A stretch of DNA of 64,000 nt, from contig JACQNZ010000004.1 in NCBI GenBank assembly GCA_016202815.1, forward strand, positions 121,522 to 185,521, given 5' to 3'. The stretch is from Candidatus Aenigmatarchaeota archaeon (GTDB taxonomy: Archaea > Aenigmatarchaeota > Aenigmatarchaeia > JACPZZ01). Shown here one piece after another: positions 20,086-30,033 of the stretch. Below the pieces are notes generated by a model that saw only the letters and a list, made by a program, of their open reading frames with translations, did not search any database and was not told the origin of the DNA. Position 1 is the stretch's first letter. Each line of letters begins with the position of its first letter. A program made the translations under genes and the position numbers.

Positions 20086-20177
20086 AGAAACACCCTATAG
20101 GAATAGTCGTTGTTCCGATATAAACTTTTCCGATATATTCCATCTAAAATATCGCCTTATCCAAAGGTATGATCATG

Positions 20178-20546
20178 AAGCTTAAGTTGCTCAAGGGCAT
20201 TGTGTACAATGCCTGCGACAGGGTTAGATGCGTGCCTTTTATTACGACGTACCTGAATAAGGTTCAACTCCCTTCGGATGGAAGATGGTCAATAGATTTG
20301 AAAAACGGCGGCGCGAGCGATGGAACTCTGTTAAGCCTGCCTTTTACGGAAATGCTTCATAAATGGTTTCTGGGGGAAATAAAGAAGGCTAATATTGGGT
20401 CGAATGACATAAGCAAAGCCGAGCTTGTAATGGAATTTAACTTTTTCAACAGCGTATATGACCGCACGCCGATAAAATGCTCCTGCGAAATAATCTGCGG
20501 AGGGAAGAAGTTTTATTACAGCGTAAAATTCGGGTTATTCTCGTAA
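20178..20546 (+). CDS. Hypothetical protein
   Basis: Intact ORF divergent from cdc6. Confidence 0.45.
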   Translation, partial: KLKLLKGIVYNACDRVRCVPFITTYLNKVQLPSDGRWSIDLKNGGASDGTLLSLPFTEMLHKWFLGEIKKANIGSNDISKAELVMEFNFFNSVYDRTPIKCSCEIICGGKKFYYSVKFGLFS

Positions 20547-20548
20547 TT

Positions 20549-21196
20549 TCATTTTTTCTTATGATCCTCTTCGGCTTCGCGGACTTTTTTAGCGAATTTT
20601 TGCGCCTCTTCTATGCCGCTTTTTGCTGAAAGGTCCAAAATGTTCGTGAAAACCATGTTTTTGGCCGAGTGTATTTCCAGCCGTATTGTCTTGAAAACCA
20701 TGTAAGCCACGAAAAGCACGGCAGAGGCGGCGAACGTCATTACGGGTATGTCGTAAGAGCCTGAGATAATGGATAACAGTGATTCGAGCAACGGTTCGAT
20801 GACGTCTTTCAAAAAACCGAGCGTGACCAGGTTGAGGATAAAACCAGCTACGCCGACGAATGCTGTTGAAACTGACCTGTAAGGTGCGACTGCCCATATC
20901 ATAAGCAGCAGTAGCAGCGTGACGACCCAAAGTAAATTGCTGAGCTTAAGCAGCGCGCCTTCCCGGATTAAAGTAAGCCTTATAGAATCAATTTTGTCCA
21001 GGCTGATCTCAGTCACGGTCCCGCTGACATTTTTATTGGAGAAACCCAGGAATTTTGAAATTAATTTTCCCATCCCGCCAAGGGCCAAATCGATTACGTT
21101 CTCATCGCCCACGACCCTTTTGTTCGTGAGCGTCAGCGCGCCGTACCTATGCAGAACTTTCTCGCCGTGGGCGGAGGTTTTATCTGCGTATGTCAA
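20549..21196 (-). CDS. PH-like-domain membrane protein
   Basis: LTNKRVVGDENVIDLA...VTEISLDKIDSIRL followed by TM helices. Confidence 0.5.
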   Translation of the reverse strand: MTYADKTSAHGEKVLHRYGALTLTNKRVVGDENVIDLALGGMGKLISKFLGFSNKNVSGTVTEISLDKIDSIRLTLIREGALLKLSNLLWVVTLLLLLMIWAVAPYRSVSTAFVGVAGFILNLVTLGFLKDVIEPLLESLLSIISGSYDIPVMTFAASAVLFVAYMVFKTIRLEIHSAKNMVFTNILDLSAKSGIEEAQKFAKKVREAEEDHKKK

Positions 21197-21199
21197 TTT

Positions 21200-22807
21200 T
21201 CAGTCCATCCTGGCAATAACATACATGGCGTTCGGCCAGAGCGAGACATCATTTTTCGCGCCAAATGACGGAACCCCCAGCGGAGTGAATTTTTCGTTTA
21301 TCGAATCCATTATTATCCTGTATTTTTTTATGTTGCCCGACCTTTTATGCGTCCATGCGAGCCATGCGGTGCTGACAAAGCACGTTTCGCCGGATTGCGC
21401 GTTCCTTTTCAGCCCGTTGTCCCACAATTCCTTTTCTATTTTTTCAACCGTTTTTTCAGATTTTTCGCTCCACATATCCACCATGCCGAAGGGGACCATG
21501 ACGGAAAGCGTGCAGGCGTCCACACCTTTCTCATTGTACGCTTTGTGGTAAGTCTCGTCGGAGCACATGAACAGGTATGATTCCTTCAGCTTCTCCGATA
21601 TGTCCGTCCACTCGTGGGACAGGCTTTCGTGGCCCAGTTTTTTGGCCATTGCCGACGCCGCGTTGAATGCGGAATAAGAGCTTGATGCCGTATATGCGTT
21701 GACGTTGAAGGCGTCTTCCCATGGAGTCAGCGACGGCGACATCATGCCTGTCCTGGGGTTGAAATTTTTTTCCAGTTCTTCAGCCGCATAGCGCACGGTG
21801 CTCCACATGTTTTCCAGGAATTTCCTGTCCCTTGTTTTCATGTAATGAGAGTATACCCCCCAGACTGCGGTGGAGAGCTGGTCTGTCCTCTTTTCGCTGT
21901 TGCTGGTGGCTGTGCCGTCAGCAAAAAGGAGATATTTGTGCTTTGTTATCGCGGTTTTCAGCCAGGAATAGAATTTTTCAGCTTCGGAATGATAGCCTGC
22001 GAGATCGAAAGCATAGGCTGCGTAAACGCCGTCCCTTATCCAGGAATACCTTGCCGCGGCTGAGGATACGAAGCTACCATGGTTTTGGTCCATGAGCATT
22101 TTCATGTTGAGAAGGGTCCTTTGGCCGTGCGAGTCCGGCAGTTTCGACTTTTCAAGCCATTTTTTCCAGTGGAACTGGGTCTTGTAGAGCCATTTATTCG
22201 CGTCCGTGTTAAGGGCGTTGGCCATTATCCTGTTAACATCTCTGATAGAATTGGATATCGCCATAAAAACATTGGCGGTGTTTGTGCCGTTTTCGGGGGT
22301 CGTGAAAAACGACATGACTGAAGCGGATTCGCCTGAGTTCCTTCCCTGGAGGTCGTCAAAGTTTATATCGCCGGTGTCGTGTTCCTTCACCTCGTGGGGA
22401 GAGAACACGCAAAGCGCTGCATCCTTGTTCTTGTGCAGCATGCCGGCTTCAAACGAAACGGCGTCCTTTTTTTGTCCCTCCCTGAGCTGGGTTTTTGTGT
22501 AACAATATACCATAGAAGGCTCGTTGGCCGACACCATGCGGACAAGGCAGTTTTCCACGGGAAGCACAAAATCTTTTACCGTAACGGTAAGGTGTCCTTT
22601 TTTTGCCGTTGTTTCAAGTACGTTTGTTTCGTCGTATCTCTGCGTTGTTTTCCATCCGTCCAGCCACGATACCGCGTTGTCGTCGAAAGAAAACACACCG
22701 ATCCTGGATTCGGCCATGTTCTGGAAATTATTCAGCGTCGGCCAGAAAAGCTTTGTTATGCTGGAGTTTTCGACAGCGACCAGCATTTTACCGTTGCCGA
22801 CGATCAT
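21200..22807 (-). CDS. GH15-type glucoamylase/trehalase-like glycoside hydrolase
   Basis: SWIRDGVYAAYAFDLAGYHSEAEKFYSWL; LTPWEDAFNVNAYTASS. Confidence 0.75.
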   Translation of the reverse strand: MIVGNGKMLVAVENSSITKLFWPTLNNFQNMAESRIGVFSFDDNAVSWLDGWKTTQRYDETNVLETTAKKGHLTVTVKDFVLPVENCLVRMVSANEPSMVYCYTKTQLREGQKKDAVSFEAGMLHKNKDAALCVFSPHEVKEHDTGDINFDDLQGRNSGESASVMSFFTTPENGTNTANVFMAISNSIRDVNRIMANALNTDANKWLYKTQFHWKKWLEKSKLPDSHGQRTLLNMKMLMDQNHGSFVSSAAARYSWIRDGVYAAYAFDLAGYHSEAEKFYSWLKTAITKHKYLLFADGTATSNSEKRTDQLSTAVWGVYSHYMKTRDRKFLENMWSTVRYAAEELEKNFNPRTGMMSPSLTPWEDAFNVNAYTASSSYSAFNAASAMAKKLGHESLSHEWTDISEKLKESYLFMCSDETYHKAYNEKGVDACTLSVMVPFGMVDMWSEKSEKTVEKIEKELWDNGLKRNAQSGETCFVSTAWLAWTHKRSGNIKKYRIIMDSINEKFTPLGVPSFGAKNDVSLWPNAMYVIARMD

Positions 22808-22851
22808 GAATAATATCTGTGGAACGGTTAATATAACCCTTTGTCAAATTA

Positions 22852-24585
22852 TCAGGCGTAATTGGAGAGCAGTATTTTTTCATCATCGCGCAAGTGCGCG
22901 TACAGGTCGCGAAGCGTTTTTAGATCGTTTTCATTAAGAACCGTAACCAGCACATCGCCTTCATTTACCTGCCGGCCCACGGTGGGTTCGTCCATGGATA
23001 CGGCAACGCGCCTGCCCTTTTCTGCTGATTGCATGTTTTGCCCCTGGTCCTGGAGCTCTTTCACAACACCGGCGATTTTACCGTCTTTCTTTTGTTTCAT
23101 TGAGTAACCTGTTTTCAATACGCCTGACAGGATTTCCACGCCGAACACGGCAGGCTTGGAGTCGCGAAAAATAAATCCCGGAAGTACGCGCATTTCACAG
23201 GGCCTCGACACTTTTGACAGCCTGTCCTCCGCGGATTTTTTCCTGACGTCTTCGGACCATTTCTGGTACTCTTCTATCAGCCTGTAGATTATGTTCGAAG
23301 AGATTATTTTCACGTTCTGCGTCCTTGCGTATTCTTCCGCGTCAGGGAGGATTTCGTTGTTGAATACCATTATGGCGCGGTGTTCCGGGATCGATTGTTC
23401 TATCTCCATCACGTCCTGTTTTGCTACAGGCCCGACTTCGGCCTTCCTTATGGGTATGCCGGCGCCTTTCAGAATTTTTATCAGGGCTTCCAGAGAGCCT
23501 AGCGTATCCGCTTTCACTATCAGGCCCTCTTCTTCGGTGAAGATTTCAACCGATTGCACGTCTTTTTGGACAACGGCTTTCAACGATTCAATCTCATCCT
23601 TATTTTGCGTGGCAAGCAGCGGATTGCCGGCAACGACTTTTTCCAGGCCGGGCGCGGCTATTTTTATTCCGGCTGCCGCATTCACTGAATCCACCTGCAG
23701 GAAATTTTTTTCAAGGCCCATCTGTTTCAGCGCCGGGGGCTTCAACAGGGCTTTTATTTTTGTTTCCACCGGCTCTTTCCCGCCTATCACTATGAAATCG
23801 TTCTTGCTTATCGTGCCGTTGTAAAGTATCACATCGATGGTCGTCCCAAGGCCGCGGATCTCCTTAACCTCAAGGATTGTGCCCTCGCCATTTTTTTCCG
23901 ACACCTCGAGCCGCTCCTTCAGAAAATGTTGTGCGAGCCCGGCTACTGTCATCAGCAGGTCTGCGACGCCTTCTCCTGTTATGCTTGAAACCGGCACAAT
24001 CGCTACCTGCTTGCTGAAGTCTGTGATGCGGTCGAACCTTTCTGACTGGAACCCGTGTTCTGACAGTTTTCCCACAATCTTGTATATTTTTTCTTCCAAC
24101 TCCTCGATGGCCATTGAAGGCTGGTTCTCAACGTTTTCCACAAACGGCCTGTTTTCGCTTCTTTTCCAGCCTGTTATCCTGTCCAATTTGGTGGCAGCCA
24201 CGATGAACGGCGTCTTGTAATGCTTCAGAATTTCGATCGATTCGAAGCTCTGCTGCTGCAGGCTCTCGTGCATGTCCACGACCAATATCGCGATATCTGC
24301 GATCGAACCGCCGCGTTTCCTTATCGTTGTGAAGGCTTCGTGGCCCGGCGTGTCTAGCAACAGCAAGCCCGGTATTTCCAGCCCTACACCCATGCGTTCG
24401 AGCAGCGGACCGCATATGTTTTTTATCACAGCCGCCGGAATTTCAGACGCTCCGACATGCTGGGTTATGCCTCCGGCTTCAGTCTTTGCAACAGCGGTCC
24501 CCCTGATGCGGTCCAGCAGCGATGTTTTTCCGTGGTCGACGTGGCCCAGCACGGCCACAATGGGCTGGCGTATCATACCAATCAC
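22852..24585 (-). CDS. infB: Translation initiation factor IF-2/aIF5B
   Basis: LGHVDHGKTSLLDRIRGT, DTPGHEAFT; no intein-sized insertion. Confidence 0.95.
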   Translation of the reverse strand: MIGMIRQPIVAVLGHVDHGKTSLLDRIRGTAVAKTEAGGITQHVGASEIPAAVIKNICGPLLERMGVGLEIPGLLLLDTPGHEAFTTIRKRGGSIADIAILVVDMHESLQQQSFESIEILKHYKTPFIVAATKLDRITGWKRSENRPFVENVENQPSMAIEELEEKIYKIVGKLSEHGFQSERFDRITDFSKQVAIVPVSSITGEGVADLLMTVAGLAQHFLKERLEVSEKNGEGTILEVKEIRGLGTTIDVILYNGTISKNDFIVIGGKEPVETKIKALLKPPALKQMGLEKNFLQVDSVNAAAGIKIAAPGLEKVVAGNPLLATQNKDEIESLKAVVQKDVQSVEIFTEEEGLIVKADTLGSLEALIKILKGAGIPIRKAEVGPVAKQDVMEIEQSIPEHRAIMVFNNEILPDAEEYARTQNVKIISSNIIYRLIEEYQKWSEDVRKKSAEDRLSKVSRPCEMRVLPGFIFRDSKPAVFGVEILSGVLKTGYSMKQKKDGKIAGVVKELQDQGQNMQSAEKGRRVAVSMDEPTVGRQVNEGDVLVTVLNENDLKTLRDLYAHLRDDEKILLSNYA

Positions 24586-24615
24586 TTAGAAGTAGTTATG
24601 GGATCGGCTATAAAT

Positions 24616-25209
24616 CTAAGTTAGAAGTTCTTTCACAGAGGCTTTTACGGTTTCGAAAACTTTTTCAACGCTTTGGGTGCCGTCTACCGTTATTGTGTTG
24701 GGAAAAACCTTCGCCAGTTTTTTGTAGTTTTCCCTTATTTTTTTAAGCTTCCCGGTTTTTTCGAACAGCTCTGTGCCCGGGCGGGACGATTTGATCCGGT
24801 TAATGGAAACGGTTTCTGGCACGTCTATGAAAATCGTAAGGTCGGGCCTGGGAAATTTTTCGTTCAGGTTCTTTAGCCATCCCACATCCTCGTCAAGCGA
24901 GCCGAACGCCAGGGTCGACATGATGTAGCGGTCCGTGACAACCACCTTGCCCTGTTTTAACGCCGGAATTATTTCAGATTCAATGTGATGTGCGCGGTCT
25001 GCGCAGAACAGCAGTTGCAGGGTTTTCTGGCCTGACACAATCTCTCCGCGCAGGATTGACCTTATCGTTTTGCCGATAAAATTTTCGGTAGGCTCCTTGG
25101 TCTGATGGACGCCATAACCCGCGTTGCGCAGCCATTCGCACAAGAGGCTTGTTTGCGTCGATAAACCGGACCCGTCGCAGCCTTCGATGGCGATTAATTT
25201 GCCTTGCAT
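24616..25209 (-). CDS. tmk: Thymidylate kinase-like protein
   Basis: IAIEGCDGSGLSTQTSLLCEWL, VTDRYIMSTLAFGS; ATG at 25209 preferred. Confidence 0.82.
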   Translation of the reverse strand: MQGKLIAIEGCDGSGLSTQTSLLCEWLRNAGYGVHQTKEPTENFIGKTIRSILRGEIVSGQKTLQLLFCADRAHHIESEIIPALKQGKVVVTDRYIMSTLAFGSLDEDVGWLKNLNEKFPRPDLTIFIDVPETVSINRIKSSRPGTELFEKTGKLKKIRENYKKLAKVFPNTITVDGTQSVEKVFETVKASVKELLT

Positions 25210-25249
25210 GAAACCCCTTGGCAGTCCAAAAATAAAAAGGCCGGTGAAA

Positions 25250-25336
25250 CTGAAGCATGGGAAACTAGAAACATACCGTATACTGTATCGGTATGTTTCA
25301 GTTCCTCGACTGCTTCTGTTTACCTCATGCTTCCAG
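25250..25336. repeat. Nested inverted-repeat element, copy 2
   Basis: 25268-25278/25289-25299 perfect 11-bp stem, loop TATACTGTAT identical to copy 1; outer 25252-25259/25326-25333. Confidence 0.8.
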
Positions 25337-25339
25337 CTA

Positions 25340-25903
25340 TTATCCGCCCGTGGTGTGGAACTCGTCCGCGCGCTTGTATTCGTGAAGCTCTTCAGGCTTA
25401 AACCACAGGGCAATTTCGCGTTTTGCGTCCTCCGCCGAGGCGGAAGCGTGGACCACATTGCGGCCGCCGGTGCCCGTGATAGAAGAATATGTCATACTTG
25501 CGTGCGCGTAATCGCCCCGTATAGTTCCTGGCAATGCCTCGTGCGGCGATGTTGAGCCGACCATTGCGCGGACGTTTTTAATTGCGTGTACGCCTTCCAG
25601 TACCATGGCGACAACAGGGCTTTCGGTTATGAAATTTATCAGGTCTTCCCACGTTTTTTCGCCCAATTCCCTTTCGCTTTTGTTCGTGTTCAAGCCAAAC
25701 TCCTTAATACCCTCAAGCGTTTTCTTGCCGAACATCTTGGCCATGTCCTTCGGGTAATGCTTTTCAGCGAAGTCCCTGTTTATGTGGACCATTTTCATGC
25801 CTATGATTTTTATTCCCCTTTTTTCAAAGCGTCCCAATATTTCACCGGCCAGGCCGCGCTGCACGCCGTCGGGTTTTATCAGAACCAATGTCCTTTCTAT
25901 CAT
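25340..25903 (-). CDS. ndk: Nucleoside diphosphate kinase
   Basis: MIERTLVLIKPDGVQRGL; catalytic-His loop region retained as TSPHEALPGTIRGDYA; ATG at 25903. Confidence 0.93.
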   Translation of the reverse strand: MIERTLVLIKPDGVQRGLAGEILGRFEKRGIKIIGMKMVHINRDFAEKHYPKDMAKMFGKKTLEGIKEFGLNTNKSERELGEKTWEDLINFITESPVVAMVLEGVHAIKNVRAMVGSTSPHEALPGTIRGDYAHASMTYSSITGTGGRNVVHASASAEDAKREIALWFKPEELHEYKRADEFHTTGG

Positions 25904-25974
25904 TCCAATACCTTTGTGACAATTTTGTATAAACGGCTTATTAAGCTTATTTTTTATAAGAGACAAGTGGATTC

Positions 25975-26469
25975 ATGTACAGGCTTCCGCGTGGCATGCG
26001 CAGCGAACTGAGAAAACCTTTGGGCAGGGTTTTCCGCAACACACGGCAGCTTGTTAAACACCTTTACAGCGTGAAAGCGGCAAAGCTCATTGCGGTCGGC
26101 GATGTCTGCTCCAGGGAATTGATAACCAGCGGCGTCCTGCCTGACGTCGTTGTCATAGACAACAAAACAAAAAGGCGAAAAACACCCTGGAATTTGAAGT
26201 TTCCGGGGAAAAAGACCAAGGTCAGGAACGAACCGGCCACCATTTCCGGCGACCTGGTTAACGCTGTCAAGAAATCGTTCCGAAGAAGGACGCTTATCGA
26301 CGTGAAAGGCGAGGAAGACCTCGCGGTTTTGCCTGCGATAAAACATTGCCCGCTTAATTCCATTGTGGTTTACGGGCTTTGGTTCAGGGGCGTTGTGGCC
26401 GTTAATGCGGATAAAAGAATGAAAAATAAAGCCAACAGGCTGCTGGAAAGGATGCGCCATGAATATTGA
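25975..26469 (+). CDS. GTP-dependent dephospho-CoA kinase (DUF359)
   Basis: LIAVGDVCSRELITSGVLPDVVVIDNKTKR; GEEDLAVLPAI. Confidence 0.85.
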   Translation: MYRLPRGMRSELRKPLGRVFRNTRQLVKHLYSVKAAKLIAVGDVCSRELITSGVLPDVVVIDNKTKRRKTPWNLKFPGKKTKVRNEPATISGDLVNAVKKSFRRRTLIDVKGEEDLAVLPAIKHCPLNSIVVYGLWFRGVVAVNADKRMKNKANRLLERMRHEY

Positions 26470-27307
26470 CAAAGACCATATTGCAGTGCTTCGCGCAATT
26501 GAAGGGCTCCACAGAAGATACGAATACGTGCCGCTGGACGAGGCTGTTACGAAGCTGCCATTTTCCGCCAAGACGACGAGGTTCCTGATATCCGAACTGA
26601 ACAAGATGGAATATGTGTCCTTTTTTACGCACCGTGACACCGGTGTTGCGGTCAAGGTGACGGAAACGGGCTTTGACGTGCTTTCCTTGTGGGACTTCAA
26701 AAAACACGGCGTAATAACTAACATCGGTTCGCCGGTAGGGACGGGCAAGGAATCTGTGATAATTTCCGCAGAAACTAAAAACGGGTTTGCGGCCGTGAAA
26801 ATGCACCGTTACAACCAAAAAGAATTCGTAAAGATCAAAAGGTCGTTTTCGTGGACGGCCATTAAAAAAATCATAGACGATTTGGGCATCCGGGAGCATG
26901 AGATAAACGTGCCAAGAGCGAAAGCGCAGACAGAATTCAGGGCGCTTTCCGGCCTGTCAGGTACGATACCTGTGCCTGAGCCGTACGGTATTAACAGGCA
27001 CGCCGTTTGCATGCAGTTCATAGGGAAAAAATCTTTGCCGGCAAAAATACTGGTGAAAGTTGTTTTGAAAGAGCCTAAAGACGTTCTCGACCTGATAATC
27101 GAAGACTACGAGAAGGCTGCGGAAAAATGGGTGCACGGGGATTTTTCCGAGTTCAACATAATGGTCACGGATGAAGGCGAGCTGTATTACATCGACTGGT
27201 CGCAAGCGATTCCGTCGAACTATGAAAACGCCGACAGGATGAAGGAGAGGGATTTGCAGAACATACGGAATTATTTTTTGAAAAAATATAAATTGAAAGA
27301 TCAGTAG
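26459..27307 (+). CDS. rio2: RIO2-type serine kinase
   Basis: N-terminal wHTH; SPVGTGKESVI; VHGDFSEFNIMVTDEGELYYIDWSQA. Confidence 0.92.
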   Translation: MNIDKDHIAVLRAIEGLHRRYEYVPLDEAVTKLPFSAKTTRFLISELNKMEYVSFFTHRDTGVAVKVTETGFDVLSLWDFKKHGVITNIGSPVGTGKESVIISAETKNGFAAVKMHRYNQKEFVKIKRSFSWTAIKKIIDDLGIREHEINVPRAKAQTEFRALSGLSGTIPVPEPYGINRHAVCMQFIGKKSLPAKILVKVVLKEPKDVLDLIIEDYEKAAEKWVHGDFSEFNIMVTDEGELYYIDWSQAIPSNYENADRMKERDLQNIRNYFLKKYKLKDQ

Positions 27308-28476
27308 GTTGGCAGCCTTTTAACGTGATACCTTTCCCTCGCTTGTTGGAATTGTTGGTGAACGGCCTGTGATACGAGTCCTCTCCTGAACGCGTGCTCC
27401 ATTATATCCTCAGAGTTTACTACTGCATAAAGCGGCAGCGTCGATTTGTCTATGAATTGGGTGGAGCTTATGTTTGGGTCGCCCCTTTGGTTCCTGATGC
27501 TGGGTCCAAGCTCTTGTATGTGGACCGCGACAAACCCGCCCAAAATTTTCGAGTTTGGATATTTTATGCGGAGTTCGTTCGCGTCGTCATTCATCGTTTT
27601 GCCCGTCAGTATCGAGTCGTCCGTTATTATCATTCTTGCGTCTTCTCTTCCCGGGCTTCCAAATGAGTATGGCAGTTTAGGATCAACCCTTGTGTCACCT
27701 TTCCTTGGCGACACCAAAACGTATTTGGCGCTGTCCCTGATCGTTCCCATGTAAAGCCTTTCAGAAGCTTCCGTTATCGCAAGTTTCTCGTTCCTGTGCG
27801 CCTGGCGCCTTTCCCTGTATGTCTGCTCAGCCCTTTGCACTGCGGCTCTCGACCTTCTGGGTATCACGAAAAAAGGGTCTATATCAGGGTTTGAATCTGC
27901 CAGTTCCATTGCCAGTGCCGCAGCTGCTGGTATCGCAGAACCATCGCCGACCACGGTATCAAAGCCGTATTTGCTCTTGCCGGTTGGGTCGAAAAAGCGT
28001 TTATAGTGGGCGGCCCAATCCTTTGCCCAGCTCCTTAGGTCGTCGGAGTTTTCTATGAAGGGCACGGTTATCCTGTAAACTTCCGAGATTCCGTCTCCCC
28101 AGTGCTTCCATCTGAAGACGTCCTGCACGCCCACGCTGTTGTCTTCGGGCAGGTCGAACCCAAGTCGCACCTGCCTTGTTCTTCCCATGTGGAATGCTGT
28201 GGCCGCGGCTATGGCTATGCCCTTGTAGGCCGGGCCATAAACGTATTCGGGATTTTCCTTGACACGCTGCCTGATTTCCGTCTCGAAAAGGTTGCCAAGC
28301 CTCAGCAGCCTTTTTCCGGTTCCGAGCGTGCGCCCCATCCTTAGAAAGAAGCCTTGTGTGACCCAATCGGGAAATTTCGCAGGGTCTAATTCAACTGCGT
28401 CCCAGTCGAACAGTGCTTCTATAAGCTCCTGTTTTGGCAATATCAGCTTGCTTTCGGGCATGGGTTGTCCAGTCAT
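27301..28476 (-). CDS. Phosphoribosyltransferase-like protein
   Basis: PRPP-loop-like MIITDDSILTGKTMNDDANELR. Confidence 0.5.
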   Translation of the reverse strand: MTGQPMPESKLILPKQELIEALFDWDAVELDPAKFPDWVTQGFFLRMGRTLGTGKRLLRLGNLFETEIRQRVKENPEYVYGPAYKGIAIAAATAFHMGRTRQVRLGFDLPEDNSVGVQDVFRWKHWGDGISEVYRITVPFIENSDDLRSWAKDWAAHYKRFFDPTGKSKYGFDTVVGDGSAIPAAAALAMELADSNPDIDPFFVIPRRSRAAVQRAEQTYRERRQAHRNEKLAITEASERLYMGTIRDSAKYVLVSPRKGDTRVDPKLPYSFGSPGREDARMIITDDSILTGKTMNDDANELRIKYPNSKILGGFVAVHIQELGPSIRNQRGDPNISSTQFIDKSTLPLYAVVNSEDIMEHAFRRGLVSQAVHQQFQQARERYHVKRLPTY

Positions 28477-28536
28477 AGGTACGCTCGAATATTACAACAA
28501 CGGTTAAGCTTAAAAACTAACAAACTGGCGCGTCTT

Positions 28537-28887
28537 TTAAACTGGCAGCTCTTGGACAGGCTTTCCGGATTTTCTTGTTTCCGGGGACATTTCCGGGGAT
28601 ACATACCATGTTCCCATCGCGTTGCGTATTGGGCGAGAATAGTCGACGAACACGGTTTCAGGCCCTGTAGCATAAATGATCCTCGGCGCGTACCCGTGCT
28701 TTGTCAAGCCGTTTGCGTTGACCTTTTCGTCGGATTCGACCACACGGACAGAATATGAACGGAGCACAGTTTTCAACCTGCCAGCGTCCGCAGCAGCGGC
28801 CCGCCTGACTTCAAGGGCGGAACTTGCAGTAACATCATCACGAAGTTTGAACAGCCTTTCAACATCACTCGCCGCCATTTTTATCAT
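28537..28887 (-). CDS. Hypothetical protein
   Basis: Intact ORF upstream of the PRTase-like gene on the same strand. Confidence 0.45.
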   Translation of the reverse strand: MIKMAASDVERLFKLRDDVTASSALEVRRAAAADAGRLKTVLRSYSVRVVESDEKVNANGLTKHGYAPRIIYATGPETVFVDYSRPIRNAMGTWYVSPEMSPETRKSGKPVQELPV

Positions 28888-29009
28888 CTCATAATTATAC
28901 TTTGTATACTATCATCTACGACCTGAATCTTGGATATTATCTACCTTTTTTGAGATTTATATCCTTTTCCCTATTCGTTAAAAGACGTGCACGGATTTAT
29001 CTTAGCTGG

Positions 29010-29987
29010 TTAAACCCGCTTCGCGTAAAGCGCAAACTGCGCCAGCAGCGATTCAAGCTGGATAATCTCGTCGCAGCCCTCTGACAAGCGGAACTCGCAT
29101 TCGCCGATTTTTTCAAGCATGGCGACCTTGTTTTTTTCGGGTATTTCCAAATCAAAAACCTGCTTGTGCATTTCCGTTATGATGTCCTTGCCGGAAAGTC
29201 CCTGGTCTATTGCCAGCTTCTTAAGGCTTTCGCGGGCGGATTTGAAATCGCCGTTAACGGCTTTCGCCAGCATCTCCCCGATTTCTTTCGGCTTTGCGCG
29301 CGATGCGATTTCGAAAATATCGTCCTCGGATATTTCATCCTTTGTCGTTGCAGCGGCCTGTAAAATGTTGACGGCCTTTCTCATGTCGCCTTCCGAAATT
29401 TCTGCTGCGGATTTCAGCGCACCTTTGCTTATTTTTATTTTTTCGGCTTCGGCTATCCTGGATAACCGTTTTTCCACGTGCTCCGGGCCAAGGGGCTTGA
29501 ACCGGAAAACCGCGCACCTTGATTGTATGGGCTCTATGATCTTTGACGAATAATTGCAGCTTATGATAAACCGCGCAGTGTTTGTGTAATTTTCCATCGT
29601 CCTTCGCAGCGCGTTCTGCGCCTCGTTTGTCAGCGCGTCAGCTTCGTCCAAGAATATCAATTTAAACGGCACATTACTCAGCGATTTTGTGCGCGCGAAT
29701 TCCTTGACCTTGCTGCGTATCACATCTATGCCCCTTTCGTCAGATGCGTTCAAATCGAGAAAGTTATGCTTCCATGCCTCGCCGAACAGGGAACGGGCCA
29801 TTATCAGGGCGGTTGTCGTCTTACCGCAGCCGGCCGGGCCTGCAAACATCATGTGCGGCAAGCTCTTGCTGCGGGCAAATTCGGCCAGCCTTTTCGTTAT
29901 TTGTTCCTGGCCCGCCACTTCGGAAAATTCCACCGGCCGGTGCTTTTCCGTCCACATTTCAAACTGGTTTTCGTGCATGGTAACCAA
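29010..29987 (-). CDS. rfcS: Replication factor C small subunit
   Basis: WTEKHRPVEFSEVAGQEQ; FAGPAGCGKTTTA; LDEADALTNEAQNALRRTME. Confidence 0.95.
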   Translation of the reverse strand: MVTMHENQFEMWTEKHRPVEFSEVAGQEQITKRLAEFARSKSLPHMMFAGPAGCGKTTTALIMARSLFGEAWKHNFLDLNASDERGIDVIRSKVKEFARTKSLSNVPFKLIFLDEADALTNEAQNALRRTMENYTNTARFIISCNYSSKIIEPIQSRCAVFRFKPLGPEHVEKRLSRIAEAEKIKISKGALKSAAEISEGDMRKAVNILQAAATTKDEISEDDIFEIASRAKPKEIGEMLAKAVNGDFKSARESLKKLAIDQGLSGKDIITEMHKQVFDLEIPEKNKVAMLEKIGECEFRLSEGCDEIIQLESLLAQFALYAKRV

Positions 29988-30033
29988 TTAAACGGGGGGA
30001 AGTATAAAATATAAAGGATTCATTTATATCATA

